Positions 26,135 through 35,719 of a stretch of DNA of 64,000 nucleotides are shown here, one piece after another; position 1 is the first letter of the stretch, and every line of letters starts with the position of its first letter. The position numbers and the translations under genes were made by a program. The notes under the pieces were generated by a model. The model was not told where the DNA came from and ran no database searches. It worked only from the letters and a program-made list of their open reading frames with translations. This DNA is from a virus: IMG/VR virus record IMGVR_UViG_3300027749_000080, positions 1-64,000 of that record. The stretch is one strand, 5' to 3'.

Positions 26135-27697
26135 ATGTTTCTAAACGTAAAACGATTATCAATATTTGAGAAGCTAATTCTTGAGACTGACCTGATTCAA
26201 ATAGGCTCAGGTATCAATGACCTAGTTACTAAGATTAAAGATTCTAGCAATAATAAAAATCAAGGCTCTGATAAAAAGATTGATATAACTGCTCAAATTA
26301 ATCAATTATTAGATTACCTATTTAGCCTGGGCGAAGAAGGTCTTAATGATAAGTTAAGTGAACCTGAATTTATGAAAGTATTTGGAGATCCAGAAGTAAA
26401 AAAAGCACTGGATCTATATTTTGGCTATTTAGAAACTGAATTAAAAACTTTTCGTGAAGAGTTAACGGCTGCGCTTAATGAACCTGAAATTAATGTTCAA
26501 AAAGTTGAGAAGATAAGTCAAAAAATGATGAGGTTTGCGGCTAGAATTCATGTGGTTGAAAGAATTTATGCAAAGCAATCTGAAGCCGGCCAATCAGAAT
26601 TCAGTAATGAAATTAGTGAAAAGGTCAAAAAGATTCAAGAAGAATTACTTAACATCTATTCATTAAAAGTTATGGTACCTGCTAAAAAAACTCAGGAATC
26701 ATATTCAAAATATCAAGCAGCGCAAACTGACGAAGAAAAAACTGAGGCAGCTACTGAAATTTTATCAAATATAGAAGCAGCTGATCAAATGTCAGAAGAT
26801 ATGCCAGCTGAAGTTATTTCAGGAATTGAAACTGCCAATACTGAATATAAGAATAAGATTGAGAAAGATTTAGGTAAAGAAACCCTAGCTAATATATTAT
26901 CTGGAGTTCATGTAAATAAAAATGTTGCCTCATTAATTCGTAGGATATTTCAATTTCAATATACAATGTGGACTAATGAAGACGATATTAATCGTGAAGC
27001 CAATTCGCTTAAGGTTAGTATTAATGGTTTTCCTGATGTATCAGAAGATGCTAAAGAATATTTGCGTAGACTTGTTGAAAATATCCAGGCTGACTTGCTT
27101 AAAAAGGCAAAAAGTAAAGACTTTGATACCAAGAAATATAAAGGAATTCATTATGATTTTAATAAGAAATTACCACTATATGAAAGAACTGCACTACCTG
27201 TTACTGGTAAACAAATAGCAGATGATTCTAAATTAATGAAATTCAGAAAAGCTTCACAAGATCTAATGGATCTTTTCTTTGGTGGAGGTTCTGGACCAGG
27301 AACTGAAGCAGGTAGAGCATTTGCCGCAACTGGTAAATATTTACATGCAATTTATGCAAAAAGTCTTAATGGTTTAGGTAAGGTAATTGGAAAAGCAATC
27401 GGTGGTAGAGAAGGAGAAATGAAAGCTGATGCTTATACCCGAATGTTTATATTAGATACGTCAGTTGTTGATCAACCAAAACCAAAACAAGTTAGCGAAG
27501 ACGGTGGAGTATCTGCGCCAGGAGTAGCTATTCAAACACCTGGTTCAATTGGGTCAATGGGAGCAATTACGCCTCCTACTCAAACCTCACTAGGTTCGGG
27601 AGATAATTTTGGCCCAAAAATTAATAAAAAGAAAACCAAAAAATCTTCATCCATTCTTGGATTTGCGGATTTTATAAAAGAACAAAATAATCTATAA
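26135..27697 (+). CDS. Putative prohead core/internal protein, 520 aa
   Basis: A mostly helical, charged protein with capsid-targeting-like motifs at both ends: RLSIFEKLILET near the N-terminus and SILGFADFIKEQNNL at the C-terminus. Residues 469-478 read PGSIGSMGAI, followed by a Thr/Pro/Gly stretch and GSGDNF. The major capsid protein carries PGSISSIGAI and GSGDKF in the same order near its own processed N-terminus. These features suggest a core, decoration or packaged head protein, processed by the prohead protease. No T4 homologue is recognised. Confidence 0.75.
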   Translation: MFLNVKRLSIFEKLILETDLIQIGSGINDLVTKIKDSSNNKNQGSDKKIDITAQINQLLDYLFSLGEEGLNDKLSEPEFMKVFGDPEVKKALDLYFGYLETELKTFREELTAALNEPEINVQKVEKISQKMMRFAARIHVVERIYAKQSEAGQSEFSNEISEKVKKIQEELLNIYSLKVMVPAKKTQESYSKYQAAQTDEEKTEAATEILSNIEAADQMSEDMPAEVISGIETANTEYKNKIEKDLGKETLANILSGVHVNKNVASLIRRIFQFQYTMWTNEDDINREANSLKVSINGFPDVSEDAKEYLRRLVENIQADLLKKAKSKDFDTKKYKGIHYDFNKKLPLYERTALPVTGKQIADDSKLMKFRKASQDLMDLFFGGGSGPGTEAGRAFAATGKYLHAIYAKSLNGLGKVIGKAIGGREGEMKADAYTRMFILDTSVVDQPKPKQVSEDGGVSAPGVAIQTPGSIGSMGAITPPTQTSLGSGDNFGPKINKKKTKKSSSILGFADFIKEQNNL

Positions 27698-27699
27698 AA

Positions 27700-28131
27700 A
27701 TGAAATTAATTAAAACATTTGAAAATTTTATGCACAGTGAACTAGACACTGAACTAGCTCATCAAGCAAATACATTAGATATTCCACAACACGCAGCAGG
27801 CATGGACCATGAGGCTAATCATGAAGTTGAGAACTATATGTTCTTTGGCAATTTAAAAACAATTCAACGATTAATCGAGATCATGTTGGACATGGATCCA
27901 ATGAAGGTTGATCAGTTATTAAAAAATGGTCATAATTGGGCAGAAGATCATGTAACATCGTCAAAGGACGATCTTGAAGAAGTTGCAGATTTCTTAATGG
28001 GAGAAATGACTAATCATGAAGTTCAAGAAGCTAGTGCAATGACCTATTCATGTAATGAATGTGGTACAATGTATGAAGCGCATGAGATTAACGAAGACCA
28101 TATGTGTTCGTGTGGTGGTAAAGTAGAATAA
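27700..28131 (+). CDS. Small protein with zinc ribbon and targeting-like N-terminus, 143 aa
   Basis: It starts MKLIKTFENFMHSE, matching the F-x-x-F pattern of the head proteins here with the Glu one residue late. The middle is His- and Glu-rich and helical. The end has CNECGTMYEAHEINEDHMCSC, a zinc ribbon-like arrangement of CxxC and CxC. It may bind zinc, and its genes before and after also have the targeting-like start. Function is not known. Confidence 0.72.
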   Translation: MKLIKTFENFMHSELDTELAHQANTLDIPQHAAGMDHEANHEVENYMFFGNLKTIQRLIEIMLDMDPMKVDQLLKNGHNWAEDHVTSSKDDLEEVADFLMGEMTNHEVQEASAMTYSCNECGTMYEAHEINEDHMCSCGGKVE

Positions 28132-28145
28132 AATTAGGAATAATT

Positions 28146-28640
28146 ATGAAAAGCACCTTTGTTAAATCGTTTGGGTTATTTAATGAATCATTAGAAGACT
28201 CAACCTTAAATACAGCAGAATGGTATTATGGAATTGCAGACTGCCATGGATTAGAATCCTTTATTAAGGAGCCTTCATTGACTCATGCAGCAAATTTAGA
28301 TAGATTAAAGCAATTGGGAATTACTGATTTTGGGTCAGAGGCTGATCCTGCAAAAAAAGCGTATGGCGGTAATTTAGCAATGATGCAAATGAGATGCAGG
28401 TTTAATGGCCAACGCCATCCAGTGGTTTATAGAGCTAAATTATCAGAAGACGATGCTGATATGGTACAGGATCTATTGGATAGTGGTGACTATATTAATG
28501 CACTTAATGTGGTTAAAGGAAATTCAAAAGAAGTTCAATTAGCTAGAGGTGGAAATGGCTCAGCTGAAAAGGCGTGGAAGATGATTCCAAATCCAGATTT
28601 AGACCCAATGCACAATGATGATAGCTTAGGATATCATTAA
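28146..28640 (+). CDS. Hypothetical protein with targeting-like N-terminus, 164 aa
   Basis: It starts MKSTFVKSFGLFNESL, similar in layout to the other F-x-x-F-bearing proteins. Residues about 51-61 read NLDRLKQLGIT, a motif also present in the 177-aa protein at 28981 and the 254-aa protein at 17338. No enzyme motif is seen. Shared motifs suggest the three belong to a set with a common fate, probably the head. Confidence 0.72.
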   Translation: MKSTFVKSFGLFNESLEDSTLNTAEWYYGIADCHGLESFIKEPSLTHAANLDRLKQLGITDFGSEADPAKKAYGGNLAMMQMRCRFNGQRHPVVYRAKLSEDDADMVQDLLDSGDYINALNVVKGNSKEVQLARGGNGSAEKAWKMIPNPDLDPMHNDDSLGYH

Positions 28641-28672
28641 AAATAAATATTAAAAAATAAAAACCAAAAACA

Positions 28673-28978
28673 ATGAAACTCTCAGTAGGTGACAAAATTA
28701 GGATTCACGTAGATGTGGAAGAACTGCAAAATGATTTGCTTGAAATGGTAGATGGCCAAGAAGCAGTCATTACCGAAATCTATCAAAATAGTTATGAACC
28801 TGACGTTGACCGAATTGAAGTTGAATTAGTTAATCCAGTTGAGTTTCATGGACAGAGCCTGGTGGTTGTTCCTGGTTTGTATATGGATAATATTGAAAAA
28901 ATTGAAGGCCTTCAAGAAAGTAAAAAAACTGCTAAAAGATACCTAAGTAGATTCGTTGGAACTTTTGCAAATTATTAA
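28673..28978 (+). CDS. Hypothetical protein, 101 aa
   Basis: A beta-rich start (MKLSVGDKIRIHVDVEEL and AVITEIYQN) with an SH3- or KOW-like rhythm of G-D-K-I-R-I and E-A-V-I-T-E, followed by a basic helix at the end (SKKTAKRYLSRF). No family is assigned. It is two bases upstream of the next gene and is coupled to it. Confidence 0.68.
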   Translation: MKLSVGDKIRIHVDVEELQNDLLEMVDGQEAVITEIYQNSYEPDVDRIEVELVNPVEFHGQSLVVVPGLYMDNIEKIEGLQESKKTAKRYLSRFVGTFANY

Positions 28979-28980
28979 TT

Positions 28981-29514
28981 ATGAAATCTGGTATAAAATT
29001 ATTTGAAGCATTTTACGGAAAGGACTATTTGGAGCATGAATTTCACAGATATGATAGTGATATTGATTTTTATAAGACGGTTAAAATAAAGACTGCGGGT
29101 AATCCGGATAATTTAAAAAGATTAGCTGAATTAGGAATAACAAAGGATGTTGAAGAAATTGAAGATATTAGTTTTGATACAGTTAGGGTTACATATGAAA
29201 TGAAACCTTATTTTGATAATGCTGGGATTCATGATATTGACTTTATCCTAAGGACCGTTTATATTTCTGGCGAATATACAATTTGGGATGAAGCTAAACA
29301 GGAAGAAACTCGGTATGATTTTGAAATTGAAGATGCTGGGCCGTTTGACGGTCGAGTTCAGGCAAAATGGGGTAGCTTACCGTTTTATCCAAAAAATATA
29401 GCAATTACTACTCCATGGTCAACTATTAAAAATGGGGTTCAAACTAAACATCCATTTGACCCATCTGCACCAGATGCATCTAAATTTACATATGAAGTAG
29501 AAATTGGTGAATAA
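28981..29514 (+). CDS. Hypothetical protein with N-L-x-R-L-x-x-L-G-I motif, 177 aa
   Basis: It starts MKSGIKLFEAFYGKDY, with F-x-x-F but no Glu for cleavage. Residues 40-50 read NLKRLAELGIT, shared with two other proteins in the window. The rest is beta-rich and Asp/Glu/Tyr-rich. A terminator follows. A virion-associated role is inferred from the shared motif. Confidence 0.7.
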   Translation: MKSGIKLFEAFYGKDYLEHEFHRYDSDIDFYKTVKIKTAGNPDNLKRLAELGITKDVEEIEDISFDTVRVTYEMKPYFDNAGIHDIDFILRTVYISGEYTIWDEAKQEETRYDFEIEDAGPFDGRVQAKWGSLPFYPKNIAITTPWSTIKNGVQTKHPFDPSAPDASKFTYEVEIGE

Positions 29515-29538
29515 TTCTTAAATTGATTGATATTAAGT

Positions 29539-29572
29539 AAAAGGAAGGTCTCATACTCTTCCTTTTTTTATT
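29539..29572 (+). terminator. Rho-independent terminator
   Basis: AAAAGGAAG (29539-29547) pairs with CTTCCTTTT (29558-29566) around a ten-base loop, followed by T and a TTTAGG sequence that also follows the terminator at 6851. It separates the head-associated block from the baseplate block. Confidence 0.8.
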
Positions 29573-29577
29573 TAGGT

Positions 29578-29588
29578 CGATAAATAAC
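29578..29588 (+). promoter_or_regulatory. T4-like late promoter
   Basis: CGATAAATAAC with core at 29580-29587, 24 bases before the ATG at 29612, directly after a terminator. A clear intergenic case. Confidence 0.55.
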
Positions 29589-29611
29589 CTTATAAAAAAT
29601 AGTTTAATAAT

Positions 29612-31636
29612 ATGTCTGGACTAAATCCAACCTTTGGGCTAGAGTTAATAACAGCAGAAGCATTTGCTGGGGTTAATTATATGCGCACATTAGCTGAAAA
29701 AGCAAAAACTCCAGGGTTTGCGTCATTAACTAAAGCATTAGATGAGGCGCCTACTGGAAATGGTGGGTTTTTACAGACAAACGTAAGTTCAATATTTAAT
29801 AAGTTTACAGTATTCCAGTATTCGGCTTTGACGATCGGTTCAATATATAAGCCAGAAGGTCACTTTATTGGATTTTCAACTAATTTAAAATCGGATAAAG
29901 ATTACATATCTGACTCGCTTACTGATCTTGTCCTTAAAAAAACAGTTCTTGACAACATTGAAGATGGCGTAATTAGTAGTGATACTAGTCCTAGGAGAAG
30001 AAGAATAGATTCAGCCTTAGCTGGACTTGAAGCAACTAAAGCAGCGGCCAAAGGCGCTGCTGCTAGTTTTAAATCAAATGTTGAAAATACATTATCTAAT
30101 CCAACTGCGCCAGTTTTAATAAAATGGGGAGCAACAAAATCTCCAGCCTCAGCAATTGGATTTCAGCCATATTCACTAACTGATTTTATGTTTTGTAAAG
30201 ATTATGGTAAAATTCCAAATAATCGATTGATAACTTTACGCAGATATCCATTTCCAATTGATGATTCATTAAGATTAGGCCAAACTGACCAAAAGCGTAA
30301 TGCATTACCGGTTGCGCAAGCAGTTACTTGGTTTGGTAGTGATACTGGTAATTCATTAAATAGTATTGGACTTTTTAAATGGGATATGACATTTACTGAT
30401 GTTGAAGTTCAGGAACAAATTATTACAGGTAATGAAGTAACGTTGGATGATTTAGCTGAGGTATTTACAAAGATTGGAAAAGGCGGCGACGCTGTTGTTG
30501 GCCTTTTAAAAACTGCATATGCAACAGTTAATGGATCAGATGAATCTATGCAACAAGCAAGCGGATTTGATAAAGAGATGCAAAAATATCAAAGGAATTT
30601 ATATGATTCAACATCCGGTCCATATTGGAATCGTATATACGGCCCAGTAAACGTAATTCATAAATCAAGTAAACGTACTAGAGGAATGCAAAATCAAAAT
30701 TGGAATACAACATTTACAATAAACTTTAGATATTCGTTTAGATCGTTTAATGGTATGAGCCCAAAGATTGTAGCCCTAGACCTAATTTCAAATTTTATTA
30801 ATTTGACATATAATGATGCCCAATTTTTAGGCCAACTTGCTAGATATTTTCCAAAAACTGGATTAAAAATGAGCCCAACCACAACTGAGGCATTTGGTAA
30901 AATTTTAACAAGTTGGGGATCAAGCTATACTGGAAATAATGCTGATGAGTTTAGTAAAATTTTAACAAATATGAATAGCGCATTAGAAGCAGCTGGAAGT
31001 GCAATTCAAAATAATTTGATGGAGACAATAGGTAAAGGTCTTCAAACTGCATTAATGTCTCCTGATAAATTAGGAAAGGCAATTCCTGAGCTTATTTCTG
31101 TGAAAGCCGCATTATCCGATAGGCCAGTTGGAGAATGGCATATTGTTGTAGGCAATCCACTTAATCCAATTTTTGTAATGGGAGATTTATTATGCACAAA
31201 TGTTGAAATGAAATGGGATGAAGAACTTGGGCCTGATGATTTTCCAACTGGTGTTAGTTTTGGAGTAACCCTAAAACAGGGAAAACCTAGAGATAAAACA
31301 TCAATTGAAAGAATGTTAAATCATGGAGAAACTAAATTAACCTCAGGTATGCTTAGAACCTCTTCAATTAGTGATACCTTTGGTAAAGAAAATAATAATG
31401 TGTGGTCAGAAGTTAAGGCAACTTCTGAGGGTAAGCAAGACGAATCCCTTGCTGCATATTATGAGCAGTTAGGAGCACCAGCTAAAGCCAGGTATGACCA
31501 ATTTAGAAATAGATTTTTAGTTGGATATGGATTAAGCGAGGCCCCAAAAGCAGTAACCGATAAAGCACTTAAGCCTGACATAATTGATGATAATTTACTA
31601 TTATTTTATTATCAACGCCAATACGGTAAAAACTAA
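29612..31636 (+). CDS. Virion (tail/baseplate) structural protein, 674 aa
   Basis: A large beta-rich protein. The C-terminal half has PVGEWHIVVGNPLNPIFVMG, then ELGPDDFPTGVSFGVTLKQG and PRDKTSIERMLNHG (about 500-575), patterns I associate with baseplate or tail structural proteins of large myophages. The N-terminal third includes Ala-rich helical stretches and RRRRID. The following genes (gp53-like, gp27-like, gp5) place it in the baseplate block. Name and T4 counterpart cannot be fixed from sequence alone. Confidence 0.75.
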   Translation: MSGLNPTFGLELITAEAFAGVNYMRTLAEKAKTPGFASLTKALDEAPTGNGGFLQTNVSSIFNKFTVFQYSALTIGSIYKPEGHFIGFSTNLKSDKDYISDSLTDLVLKKTVLDNIEDGVISSDTSPRRRRIDSALAGLEATKAAAKGAAASFKSNVENTLSNPTAPVLIKWGATKSPASAIGFQPYSLTDFMFCKDYGKIPNNRLITLRRYPFPIDDSLRLGQTDQKRNALPVAQAVTWFGSDTGNSLNSIGLFKWDMTFTDVEVQEQIITGNEVTLDDLAEVFTKIGKGGDAVVGLLKTAYATVNGSDESMQQASGFDKEMQKYQRNLYDSTSGPYWNRIYGPVNVIHKSSKRTRGMQNQNWNTTFTINFRYSFRSFNGMSPKIVALDLISNFINLTYNDAQFLGQLARYFPKTGLKMSPTTTEAFGKILTSWGSSYTGNNADEFSKILTNMNSALEAAGSAIQNNLMETIGKGLQTALMSPDKLGKAIPELISVKAALSDRPVGEWHIVVGNPLNPIFVMGDLLCTNVEMKWDEELGPDDFPTGVSFGVTLKQGKPRDKTSIERMLNHGETKLTSGMLRTSSISDTFGKENNNVWSEVKATSEGKQDESLAAYYEQLGAPAKARYDQFRNRFLVGYGLSEAPKAVTDKALKPDIIDDNLLLFYYQRQYGKN

Positions 31637-31646
31637 TCAATATAAT

Positions 31647-32246
31647 ATGATAGATTTTAAAATATTTCAAAATAAGCTAAGTTTTACAAAAACAAATGGC
31701 GATGTTGTTACTGACTTAACTCGACGCAGTGTTTCATTTAAAGGAGTTTTAGTAAATCAAGGCAGAAGTTTAATAGTTGATGATGGATTACAAATGAGAG
31801 GAGACTTACTTTCAAAAATTTTATATCAAACCACTTCATTTATGTGTGTGTTATTTAAGTATAATGGAATATCTAATCCATTTTCATTAGATATTAATGA
31901 TTTTATTAAAGCGCCAGATGGTGCAGTATTATCAGCAATGTTAACTAATCCTGCTAATATTAATGGAAGTAATAATAATTGGGAGACTTCTACTAGAAAA
32001 AAGAAAAAGACTGCACTAATTTCTCCAAAAACTAAACAGGATAAAATGCGGCTTGATTATTTACAGAAAAATACAAATACAGCAATCGCACCTCCTAATA
32101 TAGCCAAAGACACCTCAGTAAAAGTGGTGAATGGTAAGATTATTTTTGGAGCTGATGTTACATCAGTGAAAAAGGAGGACTGCCCTGATCCAATCTCTAG
32201 GACTAAGCTACAAGCAGCATTGGTAAAAAATAAAATATTTGGTTAA
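31647..32246 (+). CDS. Baseplate protein, gp53/LysM-like candidate, 199 aa
   Basis: I chose ATG at 31647 over an in-frame ATG at 31584, which would overlap the previous gene by 53 bases and code a hydrophobic artefact. The protein has SKILYQTTSFMCVLFKYNG followed by ISNPFSLDINDFIKAPDG. This resembles the T4 gp53 or tail protein X segment of the type W-x-x-I-x-x-x-N-[GD]-I-x-N-P-F-x-L ending in a Pro. The rest is polar, with Lys-rich RKKKKTALISPKTK near 112-125. It lies directly before the hub gene (overlap of one base). Confidence 0.55.
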   Translation: MIDFKIFQNKLSFTKTNGDVVTDLTRRSVSFKGVLVNQGRSLIVDDGLQMRGDLLSKILYQTTSFMCVLFKYNGISNPFSLDINDFIKAPDGAVLSAMLTNPANINGSNNNWETSTRKKKKTALISPKTKQDKMRLDYLQKNTNTAIAPPNIAKDTSVKVVNGKIIFGADVTSVKKEDCPDPISRTKLQAALVKNKIFG

Positions 32247-33742
32247 TGGCAGCGGTTAAAGACTTAATTATACAAACACTTGAGCCAACAATTACTCCAC
32301 CAAGTATTAGTTTACTTGATCTTGAAACTGCTGGTCCAGATACAAGCGTTAGGTCTGCTTCCCAGTCAGGCTATGCTCAACAGTTAGGTAAAAAATCTCC
32401 ATTAATTAGAATTGGAAATTCTACAATTGCTCCAGAGAACGTAATATCAATGTCAGTATCAATGAATTCAATTATACCTACAATTCATGTAGCTGTAATT
32501 GATACAATGGGAACACTAACTTCACGAACATATCCTAGGACTAATTTATTAATCACTGCATTTGTTGCACAAAGCCATCCAAAATTAAAATCCTTTTCTC
32601 AATCATTCTTAATTACAAATGTCAATTCAATACCATTGGGTTTTGGAGAAACCAGATATGATTTCTTTGGGGAATTGTATATTCCAAATTTGAATGGTAA
32701 TTTTATTAAATCATATAATGGTCTAACTTCAGCACAAGCACTAAAAAAAGTAGCAGAAGAATTAGGATTAGGTTTTGCAACAAATGAAGATACGACTGAT
32801 GATAAAATGACTTGGATTAATCCTAACTTAAATTATAAATCATTTATTAAGCAAGTAACAGATCACTCATATAAAAATGAAAAGTCTTTTTTTGAATGTT
32901 TTATTGACCGGTATTATGTACTTAATTTTATTAATGTTGAAAAACAATTTAAACAGTTTAATGATGATAAAGAAATATCAGACGGATATCCAGCAATATC
33001 AGCTGAATCAATTGATACTTCTAGAGCAGAAAATGGAAATACAATATTATCACCAGATACAACAATTAAGCTTATTTTAACAAATTCATCTAGCGGAAGT
33101 AAATTATCTGAGATGAAAATTTTAGAATATTCAATGATTGGCGAAAATGGAGATATTTTAAAAAATAATGGTTTTAGAAAAAGAATTTTTATTTATAAAC
33201 ATGGAGAGACTGATCCACTTAACACCTGGTTTGTTGAACCTCTATCTGAAGCATCAGCGGATGGAGTAAGTGTATATCAATTGCCTGATCTAAAAGATTA
33301 TATTGATAATGATGTTGTTAAATGGATGGGAACTGATTATAACAATGCTCATCTAAATTATAAATTTGCAAAATTATTAAATAATCATAATTTAGTTGAA
33401 TCAAATAAAAATGCACTTTTGGTTAAATTGCCTGGGTTTAATCATAATATACTTAGAGGAAGTAGAATTAAGGTAAATATATATTCAACCAGAACTCAAC
33501 AAATGAGTCATGATAAAATACAAAATGATTTGGCAGTACCTAGTGATTCTCAAAAATCCGATAATCCAATGGAGAGTAGTGCATCTGCTGAAATATTAGA
33601 TACATATTTAAGTGATACATATTATGTAAAGAGTATAGATTATCATTATAATACGCAGGACCCGGCATATAAATTTACAACAACAATGATTTTAAGTAGA
33701 AAAAATTGGTTACCTGAACCAAAGGTAGAAAATAAAGAATAA
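32246..33742 (+). CDS. Baseplate hub protein, gp27-like candidate
   Basis: A 498-aa protein with the layout of T4 gp27 and phage D-type hub proteins. SQSFLITNVNSIPLGFGETRY lies near residues 113-133, a helical segment SAQALKKVAEELGLGF follows, and then TDHSYKNEKSFFECFIDRYYVLNFIN. The C-terminal domain has LLVKLPGFNHNILRGSRIKV, typical of the OB-like barrel domains. It forms the hub with gp5, which is two genes downstream. Similarity is at the level of pattern, so the specific gp27 assignment is moderate. Confidence 0.65.
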   Translation: MAAVKDLIIQTLEPTITPPSISLLDLETAGPDTSVRSASQSGYAQQLGKKSPLIRIGNSTIAPENVISMSVSMNSIIPTIHVAVIDTMGTLTSRTYPRTNLLITAFVAQSHPKLKSFSQSFLITNVNSIPLGFGETRYDFFGELYIPNLNGNFIKSYNGLTSAQALKKVAEELGLGFATNEDTTDDKMTWINPNLNYKSFIKQVTDHSYKNEKSFFECFIDRYYVLNFINVEKQFKQFNDDKEISDGYPAISAESIDTSRAENGNTILSPDTTIKLILTNSSSGSKLSEMKILEYSMIGENGDILKNNGFRKRIFIYKHGETDPLNTWFVEPLSEASADGVSVYQLPDLKDYIDNDVVKWMGTDYNNAHLNYKFAKLLNNHNLVESNKNALLVKLPGFNHNILRGSRIKVNIYSTRTQQMSHDKIQNDLAVPSDSQKSDNPMESSASAEILDTYLSDTYYVKSIDYHYNTQDPAYKFTTTMILSRKNWLPEPKVENKE

Positions 33743-33744
33743 TT

Positions 33745-34830
33745 ATGGCAGTAAATTTTAAAACAAATGGACCAAGAAGATGGAAGCAGTTTGTAAAAAC
33801 TTCGCTTAATGATATACAGGATCCAATATTCCTGACATTTGACTTGGACTTTTTTCCACCAATACATCAACAAACTGCATCAAATGATGGATTATATTTT
33901 GATGGATTATTTAAGAAGGGACATGTGGCAACCAAAGACGAGAGTGAATATAACTTGGTTGAATGGGCAGCAATTGACTGGTTGTATGCATATGGTTCTC
34001 CATGGACAAAAAAGAATTTTCAATATTTAGGAGATGCCACAGTATTATTAAAACAATTACAAGAGAGCCCATGGTATTTTCAATCTATTATGGGAGTAGA
34101 TAGTTTATGGAAAGCTGCAAGTAGAGTTAAAGAAGGGGATAAAAAGATTGAAATTACTATAAATTGCCTTGATTCAATACAGCAACCATTACTTAGATTT
34201 GCTGAAGCATATCGCCGCGCAATTTATGATTTTGATAAACTATGTTATACACTACCAGATAATCTTAGAACATTTGATATGACAATTACTCTATTTGAAA
34301 TTAGAGATATTAGTGATGACTCTGGTAATTTAGAAAATGGACTTCACCAGTTAAAATATAGACTACAACGCTGTGAATTTGATTTTTCAGATATACTTAA
34401 TGGTGCAGGTACTACTGAAATTAAAGCGTATACTGAAGATAAACCTTTTAGTACATCATTTAAAATTAGAGCAGCATGGGTAATGGAAGAGTCAGAGTCC
34501 TCAAACGTGTCTAATTATCAGTCATTAGGTATTTTTTCAGGCCTAGCAAGTTCGCTTGGAAGTAAAGCTCAAGGCTTTTTACAAAGTGCAGCACGACTAC
34601 CGGCCCGAATACTTGGGGATCTTACCAACCAATTACAAACTAAACTTGAAACCGCATTAGGCCAAAATGTGTATAATAGAACTACTGAAGTACTTGGAAC
34701 AAATCAACTATTTGGTAGAACTTCACCAGTTGGACCAGGCGGTGGAGCTGTTGTTAATGACGATGTTTATCCAGGAGTGGATAAGAAGCCTGTAATTAAG
34801 GATGGCGGTTTGGGTGATGTTTATCCATAA
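33745..34830 (+). CDS. Baseplate/tail tube junction protein candidate, 361 aa
   Basis: The central part has YTLPDNLRTFDMTITLFEIRD (about 171-190), a pattern of the type L-P-x-N-[LM]-R-x-F-x-M-x-I-x-[VL]-[FY]-E that I link with tail-tube initiator or cap proteins (gp48/gp54 group). CEFDF follows at about 209-213. The C-terminal 100 residues are Ser/Gly/Pro-rich. Located between hub and gp5, a baseplate tube role is likely. The T4 identity is not certain. Confidence 0.55.
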   Translation: MAVNFKTNGPRRWKQFVKTSLNDIQDPIFLTFDLDFFPPIHQQTASNDGLYFDGLFKKGHVATKDESEYNLVEWAAIDWLYAYGSPWTKKNFQYLGDATVLLKQLQESPWYFQSIMGVDSLWKAASRVKEGDKKIEITINCLDSIQQPLLRFAEAYRRAIYDFDKLCYTLPDNLRTFDMTITLFEIRDISDDSGNLENGLHQLKYRLQRCEFDFSDILNGAGTTEIKAYTEDKPFSTSFKIRAAWVMEESESSNVSNYQSLGIFSGLASSLGSKAQGFLQSAARLPARILGDLTNQLQTKLETALGQNVYNRTTEVLGTNQLFGRTSPVGPGGGAVVNDDVYPGVDKKPVIKDGGLGDVYP

Positions 34831-34869
34831 TTCTAATAATAGGTAAAGTGAAAAGTTAAAAAGTGTAAA

Positions 34870-35673
34870 ATGATAGGACCAAATCACGATATAGACAAGG
34901 ATCCAACTGGATCGGATAATTTAACTACTAAATTTCTTGGTGAAGTAGTTGATGTTACTGACCCATTACGTGAGGGTCGGTGTAAAATTAAAGTATTTAG
35001 TATTTTTGATACTTTACCAGTTGAGGATATTCCATGGGCAACACAGTCTCAAAAACCTGCATTTTTTGGGCAAGATGCAAAGGCTGGCTCAATTTCAATT
35101 CCTAAAAAAGGAGCAATTGTAAATGTCCGATTTAATAATGGCGATCTTTATTCTCCAGAGTATGAACAGGTGCAGGAAATTGGAGATGATATTAAAGAAG
35201 AACTTAAGAAGAGTACGGATTACGAATATGAAGGCGCTCACTATATCTTATTTGATGGAGATGAACAAATTAAATTTTGGTTTAATAAAGGTAAAGGCTT
35301 AACCCTTGAGATGAAAGACTCTTACCTAAACATTGATCAAAATTCCAAAATTGAACTTTATCATAAAGATGGACTATCGTCAGTTGAATTAGATGGAAAT
35401 GTTATTACAGTAATGAGTCAATCTCAAGTAAATGTAGTTTCAAATTCAATTAAAACCAGTGCTCAAAATGTTCACATTGACGGTAAAACAACCCGAATTG
35501 GATCATCTAATGTTGTTGAAAGTGCAGTAATGGGAGATACTTTATACGCTGCATTATACGGCTTAGCTGCCATGATTGATGCTAAAATGCCTGCAACACC
35601 AGGTGCAGCACAACAATATATACAAAATTTAAGAGATGCAATGCTTTCTGAAACAGTAGCAATTGGCCATTAA
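34870..35673 (+). CDS. 5: Baseplate central spike gp5-like protein without lysozyme
   Basis: An OB-fold domain at residues about 20-110, with DPLREGRCKIKVFSIFDTL and VEDIPWATQ resembling the N-terminal domain of T4 gp5 (DPLxxGR-x-[KQ]-V-[KR]-[IV]-F). A C-terminal repeat-like, beta-rich region follows (NIDQNSKIELYHKDG, VELDGNVITVMSQSQVNVVS), as in a spike beta-helix. The lysozyme domain of T4 gp5 is absent, so peptidoglycan digestion must come from another protein or not occur. At 267 aa it is less than half of T4 gp5 (575 aa). Confidence 0.82.
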   Translation: MIGPNHDIDKDPTGSDNLTTKFLGEVVDVTDPLREGRCKIKVFSIFDTLPVEDIPWATQSQKPAFFGQDAKAGSISIPKKGAIVNVRFNNGDLYSPEYEQVQEIGDDIKEELKKSTDYEYEGAHYILFDGDEQIKFWFNKGKGLTLEMKDSYLNIDQNSKIELYHKDGLSSVELDGNVITVMSQSQVNVVSNSIKTSAQNVHIDGKTTRIGSSNVVESAVMGDTLYAALYGLAAMIDAKMPATPGAAQQYIQNLRDAMLSETVAIGH

Positions 35674-35719
35674 ACTTATTTAGTCTAATTAGTATTAGAT
35701 AGTAAATTACAATTCACAT

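Noticed and set aside
31584-31646. Upstream ATG for the gp53-like gene
   Set aside because: The 21 extra residues are a hydrophobic Ile/Tyr stretch formed by the end of the previous gene read in another frame.
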